DNA of 64,000 bases. It comes from Termitomyces sp. T153 (Eukaryota; Basidiomycota; Agaricomycetes; Agaricales; Lyophyllaceae). Shown one piece after another: positions 10,526-23,024 of this stretch. The translations under genes were made by a program, and so were the position numbers. Positions within the stretch are counted from its first letter, which is position 1, and the number at the start of each line of letters is the position of its first letter. The notes under the pieces are model-generated. The model saw only the letters and a program-made list of their open reading frames with translations. It was not told where the DNA came from and searched no databases. Location of the stretch: assembly GCA_018296165.2 (NCBI GenBank), contig JACKQL020000011.1:992001-1056000 (forward strand). The letters run 5' to 3'.

Positions 10526-11884
10526 TAATTGTTTGGAACATTATGACAGCCTCTGAAAAAGGATGGTGAATTTAATTTATTATGCTACTATTGGTGAAGA
10601 GAGCATTGAAAATTACTTTGAGATGGAAAAAGCTTCAGAAGGCAGTATTAATATAGAATATGTAAAGTTGATGGTCCTCTGTTAAGGGACTGGAATAGGA
10701 GGTTTTTTCCTCACTATTATGAAATATATGTATGTTTTGATAGATTGGCTTGCTGATAGCTGTAGGCTAGGTCCTGTTTCTGAGGATCCACAGGGTTTCT
10801 GATTTGATGGTGTATAGTTTGTGATTAGATGATTGTATGTCAGATATATTGAGCTGAAGAAAACAGATGAGTGATGCATAATAAATCTTGATCAGATAGA
10901 GTATTGGAAAGGGATTATTAAAGCATTGTCACCACTTTAATAAAGAATCAAGTCAAAGGTCTGATTGCTAAGTGTTAGTACCACTTAGTGATACCATAAA
11001 TGAGATTGTAGATATCTCATTACTCAGGCTACTTCTACTTTCTCTAATTTCTTTCTCTTTAGTGTAGTTTAGTGTCCGAAAATTGTCCAACATGATCTTC
11101 AGAGTGCATGAGTAATAAGGGAACAGAAAGTGGAGGAGACTTTGATTCATTGACGATTCTAAATTTTCAAGTATATTAAAGAAAATGATCTATGATCTAT
11201 TGAATAATAATCACTTGGAAGAGTTGGAATATTGAAAACCTAACCAAGTGAAGTGTGGTTTGAGCTGAATTTCAGCATCATGTTAAAAATAATAGAATAC
11301 TTATGAAGGAAGGTTCATTTGATTGAGTGAATTATAATTGAAATCATAGTAAAGAGTGACATTTACTGGCATTGACAATGACAGGAATATCAACACATTG
11401 ATTTAAAAAAGAAAGACCAGAGTCAGCATAGTGAAAAGAGATGAGTGGAAAAGCTCGATTAATATGACAATCTTGATTGCTTTATTGAGGAACTCTTATC
11501 AATAACATGAAAGACAAACTGAGGTTGAGTTTGAATCTCAGCATTGAGTTGATGAAATACAAAGACCTAACCAAACATAGTGAGGTTGGGTCTGGGACTC
11601 AGCATTGAGTTGACAAAATACAAAGACCTAACCAAATGTAATGAGGTTGAGTCTGGGACTAAGCATTGAGTTGACAAAATACAAAGACCTAACTAAATGT
11701 AGTGAGATTGGATCTGGGACTAAGCATTGAGTTGATGAAATACAAAGACCTAACCAAATGTAATGAGGTTGGGTCTGGGACTAAGCATTGAGTTTGAAAT
11801 ACAAGGACCTAACCAAATGAAGTGAGGTTGGGTCTGGAATGAAGCAAGAGCTACAGGCCTGTGCCGAAGGCATGGACTGTAGCT
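10526..11884 (+). mobile_element. Helitron copy C (plus), 5' part missing
   Basis: Begins in sequence shared with the interior of copy B: 10538-10980 is a direct repeat of 13370-13790. It continues through about 0.5 kb of AT-rich noncoding sequence, then a satellite array (11520-11850) and a hairpin ending at 11884, where the next copy starts. The reading of its interior shows no intact gene. Confidence 0.65.
11520..11850 (+). repeat. Helitron 3' satellite array in copy C
   Basis: Five to six units of about 59 bp with the core gacctaaccaaa.gtagtgaggttgggtctggga followed by actaagcattgagtt. CpG sites of the consensus are almost all lost. Confidence 0.85.
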
Positions 11885-12754
11885 TCTATAATATATGGGA
11901 CAACTCCTGGGAAAGTGGCTGTGCCTATGTGACAACTTTTCTGCTGACTAAAATTTGTCAGCACTGACAAATGCTGATAAATTTCAACCCTTTTATGGTA
12001 ATAGGCTGTTTTGCTGCTCTTCAGATGCATTTTTTACAAAAAAAAATACAGTAGGCAACTTTAATACATCTTTTGACTATGTGTGAAAGGTGCCAGACTT
12101 CATATTTCAGGCAATATTTCACTATTTTCAGTCTTACTTATGTAAAATGTACTGTCTTTGAATGCACCTCCTCAAGGAACACTTCTAGCTGTTTTTTGTA
12201 AAAGGAACATGTTCCATGCATGTATTTCTTATCAAAAAAAGTTTAGAACAATGATTTTATGATAAAAAATGGCCAAAGAAGTGGCATAAGATGTTTCTTT
12301 GACTCTTAAAAGCTTCTACTTATTTTTTTAGAATAGAGAATGATTGCCCTGTATATATCCTTAGGCAACCTATGGTTCCTGAAAGACTTTGAGAAGTTTA
12401 TGACATATACTATGTTTTGACTATAAATCTGACTTGAGTCTGATTGCTGATAGCCTCTGACAACAGTTATTGGCTTTCTGCTTTTAAGGTAGATCTCTTT
12501 CAAACACCAAATTGCTAACCTCTGTGAATTTCAGCACCTAATGTATATAAGTTGACAGTGTAGTATAGATATTCTCAATAGTTCTGGGACTTAGCATTAA
12601 GTTTGAAATACAAGGACCTAACCAAATGAAGTGAGGTTGGGTCTGAGACTTAGCATTAAGTTTGAAATACAAGGACCTAACCAAACAAAGTGAGGTTGGG
12701 TCTGGGATGAAGCAAGAGCTACAGGCCCATGCTAAGGGCATGGAGTGTAGCTTG
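11885..12754 (+). mobile_element. Helitron copy D (plus), short complete non-autonomous copy
   Basis: Starts TCTATAATATATGGGACAAC at 11885 and ends CTTG at 12754, 870 bp. The first 200 bp match the start of the Helitron at 23577. The second half, cagttattggctttctgctttt through tatagatattctcaatagttct, matches the interior of the two copies in the copia element. It carries two satellite units (12585-12715) and a decayed hairpin (12717-12753). It is joined without a spacer to copy C on the left and copy B on the right. No coding sequence: a non-autonomous derivative. Confidence 0.8.
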
Positions 12755-14601
12755 TCTATATATTATGCGATGACTCTTAGGAAAGTGGCTGTGTGGATGA
12801 CTTCTTGGGATTCTGCTGAAGTAAGCCTGACTAATGCTGACCAATTCTTACATAAGAATTGCCTTTTAAGGTAGCTGGCTTTTTATTCACACTTTGAATA
12901 AGGAAAAACAAACAGCTCTGGTAGATAGCATGAATCTATTTTTTTTTTGAGCCATTAAGATTAATATTTCAGGTAATTTTCAGCCTTTTTCAGGCATTAA
13001 TTATGTGAAATGTACTGTCTTTTAATGTACCTCTTCAAGCAACACTTCTGGCTGTTCTTTGGGAAAGAAATAAAGTCCACAACAATGAAATCCATGATCA
13101 AAAATGGCCAAAGAAGTGGTATAAGATGTTTCTCTGATCCTTAAAAGCTTCTACTTAGTCTTCATTCAATTCTAAAATCAATTCCTCAACCAAACAAAGT
13201 GAGGCTATACTTGGACTGTGCTGATTGCTGGCTTTCTGATTTCAAGGTGTGTGTTCAGACTTGAAAGTGTGTATTATTATAGTTTTACAGTAAACAGTTT
13301 TTATACCTTAGAGTCAACTTACTCCTGATTATCTCCAACCTTTCCTGCTCTCAATGGATATTTGACTACATTATGACAGCCTCTGAACAAGGATGGTGGG
13401 TTGAATTTATTATGCTAATGGAACTATTAGTGGAGACAGCATCAAAGATTGCTTTGAGATGGAAAAAGCTTCAAAGGGTAGTATGAATATAGATTGTGTA
13501 AAGTTGATAGTCCTCTGTGAAGGGACTGGAACAGGAGGTCTACTATGACATATATGTATGTTTTGATAAATTGGATTACTGATAGCTGTAGGCTAGCTTC
13601 TGTTTCTGAGGATCTACAGGCTTTCTGATTTGAAAGTGTATGGTTTGTAATTAGATGATTGTATGTCCGATATTTTGAGTTGAAGAAAACAGAGGTGTGA
13701 TGTGTAATAAATCTTGATTAGATAGAGTATTGGCAAGGGATTTTGAAAAAGATTCAAATCAAAGGTCTGATTGCTAAGTATCAGTACCAAACTCTATCAC
13801 ATCTGATGATGGGAATCCTAATGGCCTTGGATTGTATCCAATGGAATACTTCAACTCAGAGCCAGCAGTTTGCCTTTGGCTAAATTGGCTTTGAAGATTG
13901 GTGTTTGTTCCTGTCATGCTGCTCAGAAATCTGGATACAACCAAAGGACTTTGCAATGGGACAAGAATGATTGTCACCCACATCAGCACCAGAGTTCTCA
14001 GATGTAGGATCATCAGTGGGGATGCCAAGTTTGCAGGATCAATTGTTTTGGTTCCAAGAATCAACATGGATGTCTCTGAAGAAGATTTGCCAATTCTATT
14101 GTGCAGGAGACAATTCCCAGTTTGATTAGCCTTTGCTATGACAATCAACAAGTCTCAGGGTCAATCAGTCAAGCATGTTGGATTGGACCTTCAATCAGGA
14201 GTTTTTGCACATGGCCAACTTTATGTTGCACTCTCTTGGTGCACATTAGGAGATCATATCAAAGTCATCTTGGACACAAAAAACACATCAAGAAAGACTG
14301 CAAATATTGTCTATCAAGAAATACTGAATGGTTTACAAATGTAAGTGTAAATTTTGATGGATACAAGCAACATATTGCTAACTTCTATAAACTTCAGCAC
14401 CTAATGTATATAGCTGGACCATGTAGTATAGATATTCTTAATGGTTTACAAATGTAAGTGTGACAGTTTAAATAATTGCTTGGTTAGTACTAACTTTTAT
14501 AATTTATACCAGTGGACATTGTAGTATTTTGTTAATAATATAATATAGATACATGATTGGTTTATACATGAAATCTCAGTGTATTGAATTGTAAGAGAAA
14601 A
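12755..14601 (+). mobile_element. Helitron copy B (plus), 3' end lost
   Basis: Starts TCTATATATTATGCGATGAC directly after the CTTG of copy D. The leader (12755-13370) is the inverted partner of 9520-10140. After ggatggtggg it departs from the Rep coding sequence of copy A, so Rep is deleted, and it resumes with the C-terminal helicase remnant (13795-14344). Its 3' untranslated region matches 24700-24980 up to ...gtaagagaaaag at about 14601, where it breaks off before the satellite and hairpin. Confidence 0.75.
13795..14344 (+). pseudogene. Helitron helicase C-terminal part, frameshifted
   Basis: Encodes the end of the PIF1-like (superfamily 1B) helicase domain of the Helitron protein. Visible: GLYPMEYFNSEPA, then in a shifted frame SLPLAKLALKIG, then VMLLRNLDTTKGLCNGTRM, SEEDLPILLCRRQFPV, a stop, and [21 protein letters not shown] followed by [12 protein letters not shown]. 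The TINKSQGQS and LYVALSRC stretches are the conserved late helicase motifs; here R of SRC is W. The DNA-unwinding Walker motifs are not present. At least one frame change (near 13880) and one stop (near 14123) inactivate it. The 14145-14600 stretch is repeated at 24508-24980. Confidence 0.85.
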
Positions 14602-16043
14602 GGATAAAAAGCTGCTGCTGAGTAGTGGAATTGACAGCTTTGTGCTGTTTCTGGAGTTCAGCATGAGAAACCATGGCCACTCATCAGAAGGCTTGAGAGC
14701 CTTGAGGGCAGTGTTGATCTGGCCAAGGAGTGAGAGTACAGCATCACTCCTGGGCATATAGGTGGCTAAATGAAAAAGACTTAGCCTTAATAACAAGAAA
14801 AAGGGACAAAGAAAAGAACATACCCAAGGCAGGAGAAACTTTAACCTTTTTAGGTTTAGGCTTGCCCATGGGCTTGGTCTGAGAAGTAAAGAGGTGGAGG
14901 TTGAGCATATCAAAGCAATGAGCAAGTTGGTCTAATTTAGAAGCTGCAACTTACATTAGCTTTACACTTGCCAGAGTGAGCAGAGGATGGACTTAACATC
15001 TTAACATCCTGATCTTTGGCATGACATTGCTGTTAAAGGATAAGGTGTAACAAAAAACAGGATTGTAAAGAGAGGAAAGGCAGACCTCTTTAGCCTCATG
15101 CTTATGCTGCATCTTGTGGCAAGTTTTGTCAATCAGAGTGATAGTGTTGGCAAACATGAGGAAAGACTTGATGTTGGGAGAATCATCAGTGGCATGACAG
15201 TCAACTTGTAGGAGAATTGCAGACAGAGCATCAGCCAGGCCCTTCTGGTCTGCAAGGCATGGAAAATTAGCCTGGTTGGCAAAGCACTAAGAGCGGGGTT
15301 AGGACTGAAAATGAGCAGAGAAAAAAGCTGGCTCACAAGCTGCATAGTGCCCAGGTAGTGAGTGCAGTCAGCACCAGAACTAGAGAACCCTTGTGCCACA
15401 CTCCACACCTCAATAACAGCCTGTGCAAATGCTGGAAATTGCAAGACAGCCAAGATTGCTTGATTTGCATCATGCTTGATTGAGTGCTTAAGCAGAACAA
15501 AGTTATTAGGCAAAGGCTGAAGAGGCAGAGCATTGGTGGGAACAAGGGGGTGGTGTGACCTGGTGGTGGGACCAGTAGGAGTTTTGCATGAGGTGGTGGG
15601 AGTGCTGGTAGGAGCTATGGTTACAAGGGTGAAAAACTGAGGCCTGGAGTCATTTATAGGGAGACAGGCATGATCAAGGAGAAAAACCTACAGGAACCAA
15701 ATGAGAATAGACAAAAAGTTTTTCCTGGAAAAGAGAGAAATTTTAGGGTCAGGGTGCAATCAAAGGGCTGGCAGTCAGGGGCAGACAATTGACTGGGAGC
15801 AGTCAATAAAATGGTGTGGGGGAGGTGATATGCTGTAGTACTGGGTTAGAGTAATACTGATAGTTCTGGGGCTTTCTTGAAGACTTAGGAAGTTTACTCC
15901 AATTCCACACTGATGTCTTGATAAATGCTTGAAGTTGAGGTGGTTTACTTCCAAAATATTACTATTCTGAATGTAGAGGGGTTTCAACAAACTCCAGCCT
16001 AAGTGATTCACTCCCTGGGAACCACCAAGCCTTTGCCTATTAA
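14602..16043 (-). pseudogene. unrecognised degraded coding sequence
   Basis: Minus-strand segments look protein-coding by composition. 15133-15513 reads NNFVLLKHSIKHDANQAILAV, AFAQAVIEVWSVAQGF and ALSALPTRLIFHALQTR; a frame change then gives LADALSAILLQVDCHATDDSPNIKSF and IDKTCHKMQHKHEAKE. 15775-16011 and 14497-14925 may be further parts. I cannot assign a family; no catalytic motif is evident. The segment lies between a truncated Helitron and AT-rich sequence, so it may be transposon cargo or an old host gene fragment. Decay by C-to-T changes matches its neighbours. Confidence 0.4.
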
Positions 16044-16209
16044 TTGCCTGTCCATTTGCTACTCTACTTGGGCTATTTATACCTCTTTCTACAGTGCACA
16101 GACCACCCCCTACATGTGACTTTTGATTCCATACTTTCCAGCCCCTTATATATAACTGTTATTCTAATTCCCCCTTTTGGTATGCCTGTTTCAGTGCCAC
16201 AGGCTAGTT

Positions 16210-16560
16210 CCTGGTGCCATCATTCCTCCTTTGTATTTCTGCCATTCATATTCTTCCCCATTCAGTTTCTTCTCTTCTTCTTCCTTTATTTATTTCATAT
16301 TCTTCCCCATTCAGGTTCTTTCCCATTCATGCCCTTCCATTCATCTGTTCCCTCCCATTCATTCCATTCATCTTCCTTTATTCATTTCATATTCTTCTCC
16401 ATTCAGGTTCTTTCCCATTCAGATTCTTCCATTCATCTGTTCCCTTCTATTCATTCCATTCATCTTCCTTTCCCTTCCCTTCATTCCATTCATTTCATAT
16501 TCTTCCATTCATGTTCCTTTCCCTTCCATTCTTTCTCATTCATTCCATTCATTACCTCCT
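16210..16560 (+). repeat. polypyrimidine CATTC/CTTCC-rich degenerate satellite
   Basis: Almost pure pyrimidine plus A on the plus strand, built from cattc, ttcc and catctgttccc words. A larger unit of about 110 bp (catattcttc..cattcaggttctttcccattca..attcatctgttccc) is repeated with variation. The Phe/Ser/His-rich open frames across it are a by-product. Confidence 0.75.
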
Positions 16561-17604
16561 TTTAGTCAACATTTCAATCTGGCTATTCTTAGCTTGGATC
16601 TAGATCTTGCCAGAATTGATGCCACTCAGGTGCTTTTGCCAGTCCCATGCTTCCCCTCCCATTACAGTGATTGAACTATTATTGAGTGTATAGTCTAGTA
16701 TAGTCCTTGTCCTATCCTGTTCTGTATTTCTTCTGGTGTATTTTAGAGGGATAATATTGCTGGAACTTGTTTTACCAGGAGGCTTACAGTTTTCAGCCTT
16801 AATAAATGTTTGTTTTGACTTCTGATGTTTTATTATGTTCTCAATAGTGTGACGAAATTGTATCAATGCCTGTCTCAAAGAAGTGTTACATAGCTCAGAG
16901 TGCTCAATATACCTGAAAACTGACTGAAAACTGTAAGTCAGGAAATGCTGAAAACTATTGGCATTGAGCACATACTGGATGTAAAAAACCAATGAACTCA
17001 AAGAACCCAGCTAAAAGAAAAGCAACCAGAAATGAGCAACCAATGACAAGGAAAGAATAGAATGAAGATTATGCACTGATTGCTGATAAGTGGCTATGCT
17101 CAGCAGGTCTGGCTACCCAGCTACCCAAGCATCTATTCTTGTAAAATTCCTTAAAGCCCTCTGAAAAACAATGTCCCTATGACAAACCAACTGGGAAAAG
17201 TTTAGAACCTATGTCAAGCAAAGTAACAAAGCAAGAAGAAGCTGTAAAAAGATAGAGTGGGGGAGAAAAGGCTAAAAACAGGCAATAATAGTGCCAAAAA
17301 CCAGCTAATGGTAAACCAGCCTATAGCCTATCCAACCAACCACAAAAATACAAGGATATCATGCTGGTCCATGTGCACCTGATAGGTATAAAAGGGGAGG
17401 GATTTTGAAAGGAAAGGACAAAAAAAAATACTTGCTATAGCTCAGTGATCCCCAGGGAGCAGATTGCTTAGGCCTATGAGCTCAATTAGCTTTGGGATAT
17501 ATAATATAATAAACTATTTGTGCTCATTCTAAAGTTTGAAATCATCTCTTATTGGTGAATTAAAATCAATCAATCTATTAATCTGTCTACTTGAAAAGTG
17601 AGGA
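16561..17604. other. AT-rich stretch, no recognised gene
   Basis: One minus-strand open frame (16600-17001, 133 codons) without recognisable motifs. At 17392-17400 a TATAAAAGGGG box is followed by a transcription-start-like region up to the Helitron-type coding sequence; it could be an LTR or Helitron promoter but this is unproven. Confidence 0.4.
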
Positions 17605-20250
17605 CTAGTAAAAAGAGCTCCAAACACTTGCAAAGTCTAAGTATGACACATTTGGCCAAGTTTGTAAACTTTGTGCCACTGTCAAAACTTTTAATTTTGC
17701 ATCAACATCACCCTTGCTCTGACAATCTCTGCAAAAAACTTTGTTCATATATTGTAGTGTACTTATTGTTCTTTGCACTTCTGCCCTTACAACAGTCTTC
17801 ACTACTGTTTGTATTTACTTATACTCACTCTTTACAACATTCAGTCTATATGACACTCTGTCTTTGCAACACCTCTGTCTTTGTGACCTCTTTGATAGAG
17901 TTTGTCTTACATCATTCACTCATATTGTTTCATGTATTCATTAACTAAATTACCATGTTGTGTCTCTAGGGTTTTGTATGAGAAAGACTGCCCTCCTATT
18001 GGTGTTGATATTCTTCCTGATAACTATCCTATTTTCTTCAACTCATTATATTTTCCTGATGCTTACTGTTTTCTGACACCTGATGCTGTGGCTCATTGGC
18101 TTACAAGTGTTTTCAAAGATGAACTGCCTTCTGCTTCATTTCTTACATTTCACAAGTCTGATATTTTTACTGTTTGTAATCTTTTTGATAGATCATTTAT
18201 TAGTTTAGATCATTATGATATATGCTCATCTCACTTTTATTCCTATGAATTTTTGTTCCACTTTTCCATTTTTCCTTTTCATGCTAGCCACCCAATTTGG
18301 TTTCATCATACTTTAAAGCACTACACTCAATCTCTCAATGGGCTGACTTGCAAAAATTTGAGTACATCATTTGAATTTGGTGTCATTGCACTCAAGTCTT
18401 CTTTACAAAAAACTATTTTTAATGCTATACTTGCTCATTTTCTTCAGTGTAGGCTCCAATGGCTTAATCTTATGCCTTGTCATATCAATTAACTGTTACC
18501 TTCATCTGTGACCATTATTTCAGAGAAAACAGGTTTTTATCACCTTGCTGTCCATACTTTTAGTGAAATTGTTATTCAGGCTCTCATGATTCCTGAAGAT
18601 CCACCATTGCATCCTACAAATTTTCAACGTAATAAGCTTTTCTTAATGCAATTGTTAGGACACATTAGAAATTCAAATAGTAACAACTCTCTGTCATCAA
18701 CTAAATATTTTTCAAATAAGGTGTTACAATCAAACCTATGTTCTCTTCATCCTTTACACAGACCTTTCTTTGTCACATCTCATAGCAGTATGTCAGATGC
18801 TATTGCTCAAAGTTTTCAGTCTTGCTGTATTGCTTTAATGCATTGTCAAACTTCTACTATTCATCAGTACATATTATTCTTGCAGCCTTTTACTTTTAAT
18901 TTTCTTTTAAATTCAAAGATTCTGTTCAATTATTACTTGAAATAGAATATTCTCCTACTATATTTACAACATTGACTACTTGCCCTGAATCTCAGTGCAA
19001 CAAGTTGAAAAGATCATTGCATGCTAACCAAAGACAGTTCAATGCTGGCCTATCTGTTAAACATGTTGCTGATGTTGCATCTTCATGGCCAAATGTACCT
19101 TCTTATGACCTCATTCCAAATTGTGCATACAATTACCATCTTGCTACAAATTGGACTCCTCCACTAATTTGTGCTGTTTGTGCACACCAGCAGACTCTTA
19201 TACCAATCAAGAGTTTGCATGATGTTCAGGCTTTAAATTTATTTCTTCTAAAATCATTTGATGCTCACTTGAATAGTATCTTCCCATCATTATTTTTGAT
19301 TGTGATCATAACTTGATATTAGATCTCTGTGGTTCTGCATTAGATTTAACTATAATTCATATTTGTAGTTACTGTTATTTTGTTCTTCAAAAAAAACAAA
19401 TTCCCAAGTATGCCTTGGCTAATCATTTAAATTGTGGAGTATTGCCTAAACAATTTGCTGATCTCACTTAATTAGAGGAAATGATTTGTGCTGTTTATTG
19501 CAACAGTGCTTATATTATACACCTTCATCAATCATCTGATCCTAAACAGCCCAGAGTTTTTCATGAAAATACATGTGCCCATGATATGAATATAATTTCA
19601 ACTGCCTCTGTTCTACCTCAAACTCCTGATCACATCAATGGTCTGTTATCAGTTGTTGTTATTGAGCCAGGTCAATTCAAGAAAAATGCATTGAGAAACC
19701 TTTTCCTATGTTTGAAAACATAAAATTTGGAATTTTCTCTTATGGTTGAAAAATGAAGAAAAAAATCCACTATATCAAGATACAATTCTTGATAAGAAAA
19801 TCGATTGAATTATACTCAAAGGATAATACTCTTCTGGGCATGGATGATTATGTTATACATGGCACTGAATTATCTGTCAAAACTACTTTTGGTAGTGAGA
19901 CTGCTAGTTTGTCTAATCATCCTGCTCTAGAGGTTCAGGCACCTGAATCATGTGTTGACTCTGAATTGGATTCTATAGTTTTTTTAAAACATATGGGTGT
20001 AGCTGATCCTGAAAGTGTTAAAATTCATGGTCAATATTTTACAGCATCAGCTTTGTGATCCCTGGTACCAAAAGATTACTATAGACCTGATGATGTGCCT
20101 GATCTCATAATTCATAGAGGTGCTAGTGTAATTAATAAGTATAATAATCATTATTTATTTCCTGGCATGTTTTCTACTTTGTTTCCTCATGGTTGTGGAG
20201 GTTTTGATGATCTTAAGTGCCCTACTAAACTTGGTTTCCAAGTCCATGTT

Positions 20251-21471
20251 TGTCACGACCCGTCCCCTGGACCCTGGCACATCGTCCAGCAACCCCCCGA
20301 TTCCCCAAAAACCCCCGACGCTCTGCCGAACTTCCACCCATGCTCTGCGCCTATTTCGGTTAGCCCCGATGCAACCCCGGCTAACTCCGACGCCTCCCCG
20401 GCTAACTCCGACGGCCCCCTGGCCAACTTCGACGCCTTCCCCGCAGCCACTGACACTTACCCTGGATCTCCCGAACCCTGAGAACCACCCCCGCTGTCCC
20501 CGATCTTTGCCACCCATCATCAACTCAACACCCTGGTTCCTCCGACCCATTCCGGAGTATCATGACAACCTCGGGGCGACCTGCATTCCCAAATGATCCC
20601 ATCAACATATCAGTGTGGCCCAATCCTCAATCGCAACCAACACCCACCCACTCCATCAAGCTCCACCAAGCCCCGCCGCCGCAGCCGACGTACCCCAGAG
20701 TTCTCTGGTAGTCAGTATATAAGCCGTCGAGTAGCTCTTCGTACTCTAGTCTTGATATTGCTTAACGTTACCTATGGTCTGATTGTTTCCTTCTCGTGTT
20801 TCGTGTTTTGTCTTTCGTGTTTTGTGTCTCATTCTCTTATCTCAGTCTCCCGGTCTTATCTCAGTCTCCCGGTCTTATCTCAGTCTCCTGGTCTTATCTC
20901 AGTCTCCTGGTCTTATCTCAGTCTCCTGGTCTTGTCTTGTCTCCATTTCATTATCATTCTTGTTATTGTTTCGTACCTCCACTCGAATCCACTCTTGTTC
21001 CATATCATTTCGTCTGATGCTGTCTCAGTGACTCCGTCCGACCATTGTGCCCAAGTCTTCATCAACCCTAACGACCTCATGAACTCCGTGATTACGATTA
21101 CGAACCCCGACACTCTTTCACCAGGTCCAAACCTTGCTCTTCGCTCAGTCCCAGACTCCATCAACTCCAATTGATCTCCCATCAAACCCCGGCTCCACTC
21201 CCATTGATCACCTAGCTGCCTACTCCTTTGCTTCCGTGAATCTCCCATATGGTCTTCTGCCTGAACCCCGCCAAGCCCGTCCTGTTTCCTTGCAATCCGA
21301 CTCCTCCGGACCTCCCCGGATCTGTCCGGATCACACCCCACCGACTATCCACACAAGCCATCAGTGCCCAGAACATTTTCGAGTGTTTGGTTACCAGTGC
21401 AAGGGGATCACGCCCGCCTAGTAAGGACTCGCCCAGTGCAGCTGAGCCCCTGAGGTCAGCGGAACCTGACA
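20251..21471 (+). mobile_element. solo LTR, family L2 (1,221 bp), with ATGTT target duplication
   Basis: Begins TGTCACGACCCGTCCCC and ends GGAACCTGACA; flanked on both sides by ATGTT (20246-20250 and 21472-21476). It holds a TATA-like box in gtcagtatataagccgtcga (20712-20731) and a five-fold CTCAGTCTCCTGGTCTTAT repeat (20845-20935). CpG content is far higher than in the surrounding Helitron and than in related LTRs at 38002 and 46389, so it is a recent insertion. No internal region remains. Confidence 0.95.
20840..20940 (+). repeat. 18-bp tandem repeat in the L2 LTR
   Basis: Five to six copies of the unit CAGTCTCCTGGTCTTATCT in tandem just downstream of the promoter-like box. The older copies at 38570 and 46960 have one or two units, so the number of units varies between copies. 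Confidence 0.8.
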
Positions 21472-23024
21472 ATGTTAACTATTTAATGGATTTAACAGAT
21501 TTTATATTTTTCTATCATTACTCATTTATGTTGATAGCACTGAATATTATTCAGTGCAGAACTTCACACTTGCATACTAGCTTCACTGTTAAGACATCAT
21601 GTTTTAATATCATTGCTGAAGAACTAGTGTTATTATCTTCTGATAATCTTCTTTCAGCTGCAAGACACTTAGAGAAGAGTTGTAATCTACAATCACTTTC
21701 AGATGATGAAAAAAAAGTGTACAGCCTTCTTAAAGAAGTTAATACAATTGCTTTTCATGTTCCTGAATCACAATCTTCTAAAATTAAATGCCAAAATGCA
21801 ATATGCAACTAACTCTGGTTATTTTGCTGTGCCTGTTCTTTATTGGACTGCTAATCCTGGTGCTGTTCATAGTCCTATATTTCAAGTTATGTATGGTGAT
21901 ATTTCTGTAAATGAACAATATCCTCTGATTGTTAATAGCACTGTAAGAGCTTTACATTTGGCTAGAGGTCCTGTTGCTACTGCTGACTTCTTTTATTTTT
22001 CTCTTCATTGTATGTTTCAACATCTTTTTGGTTGGGACTTTAACAAAGAGAAGATCTCTGTTAAAGGTGGTATTTTAGGTCATTTAGCTGCATTTTATGG
22101 TTCTAATGAATTGACAGAAAGAAGTCAATGGTATGCTCATTTTTTAATTTGGCTTGTTGGTGCACTCAATCCTTCAGATATTCATGCTGAATTAAAGTCT
22201 GAACCTGAATAGGATAAAAAGTTGTTTGGTTTTTTTGAGAGCATCATTCACTGCCACCATTCTGATATTGAATTGGATGTTGATCCTAAATATGAACCTC
22301 ATGTTGAGCACCCTCCTCTTCTTCTGCAAGATATGCAAAAAATATTAAAAATTGAACAGACTTGCTTGCAACTGAAATAAAAAAATGTGGTGAAGCTCTT
22401 CAGTGACATCATTGCAGACCTCTTTGTCATAAAGATGGTAATGAAAACAAATGCCAGTTTCAGTTTTCCCATGAACTTGTATCAGAATCAAGATTTGTTC
22501 CTGAGACTAATTCTATTTACTTCTTGTGCCAAGATCCTACTATTAAATACTTCAACCCTATTATTCTTGTATTTTGCTGACATAGTCATGATCTCAAATG
22601 TATATTATCTGGAAAAGCTGCAAAACCTGTTATGTTTTATATTACAGATTATATTACAAAACTGGATCTCAAAACATACCATATGTTATTCCTATTATCT
22701 TGAGTTGTCCTTAATATGAAAGATTCAGTTGATACTAACTGTTCTATAGCTAAAACCAAACTTCTTCATAAATGCCTTTCTCAATCAACTAAGCAGCAAT
22801 GTTTGAAGCCTGTTCAAACTATGCAGAAGCACCATATCTGCAATATTTCAGATGATGAAGACTTTCCTACAATGCAACTGAAGCAATCCAAGCTGGCCAA
22901 ACATCATGAAAGTACAGATGGAAAAGGTGTAAATCCAATGTCTGATGATGGCAAAGCTCATGTGTGGACTGTAAAAGATGATCATTGTTTGCATAACTTG
23001 ACTATCATGTGATATTTGAACTTA

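Larger units (their letters stand above)
17605..23010 (+). pseudogene. Helitron N-terminal/Rep protein of a second family, decayed and split by an LTR
   Basis: A very long reading in several frames, interrupted by the solo LTR at 20251-21471. Recognisable parts in order: 17972-18492 (CPPIGVDILPDNYPIF...), 18508-18945 (SEKTGFYHLAVHTFSE...), 18972-19316 (SWPNVPSYDL...NWTPPLICAVCAHQQTLIP, a Cys pair), 19481-19723 (EEMICAVYCNSAYI, the DUF6570-like part), 19840-20250 (YLFPGMFSTLFPHGCGGFDDL). After the LTR: NYLMDLTDFIFFYHYSFM (21475 on), SGYFAVPVLYWTANPGAVHSP and AHFLIWLVGALNPSDIH (near 22135-22185), the Helitron_like_N Rep motif with AHF where HGHF is usual. Around 22560-22700, in another frame, come KCILSGKAAK and YITDYITKLDLK. 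Many stops and shifts, so not functional. No helicase domain or Helitron termini were found for this copy. Confidence 0.8.

Noticed and set aside
16044..16674. Long Phe/Ser/His-rich plus-strand frames.
   Set aside because: Produced by the pyrimidine-rich satellite, open in all three frames.
20095..20481. Continuous frame running from Helitron protein text into Pro/Ala-rich text.
   Set aside because: It crosses the LTR border at 20251, so the fusion is accidental.
20593..21174. Ser/Leu-rich frames inside the L2 LTR (also at 37506, 38489 and 46877).
   Set aside because: They lie within LTRs, shift with repeat-unit number and decay without frame preservation.
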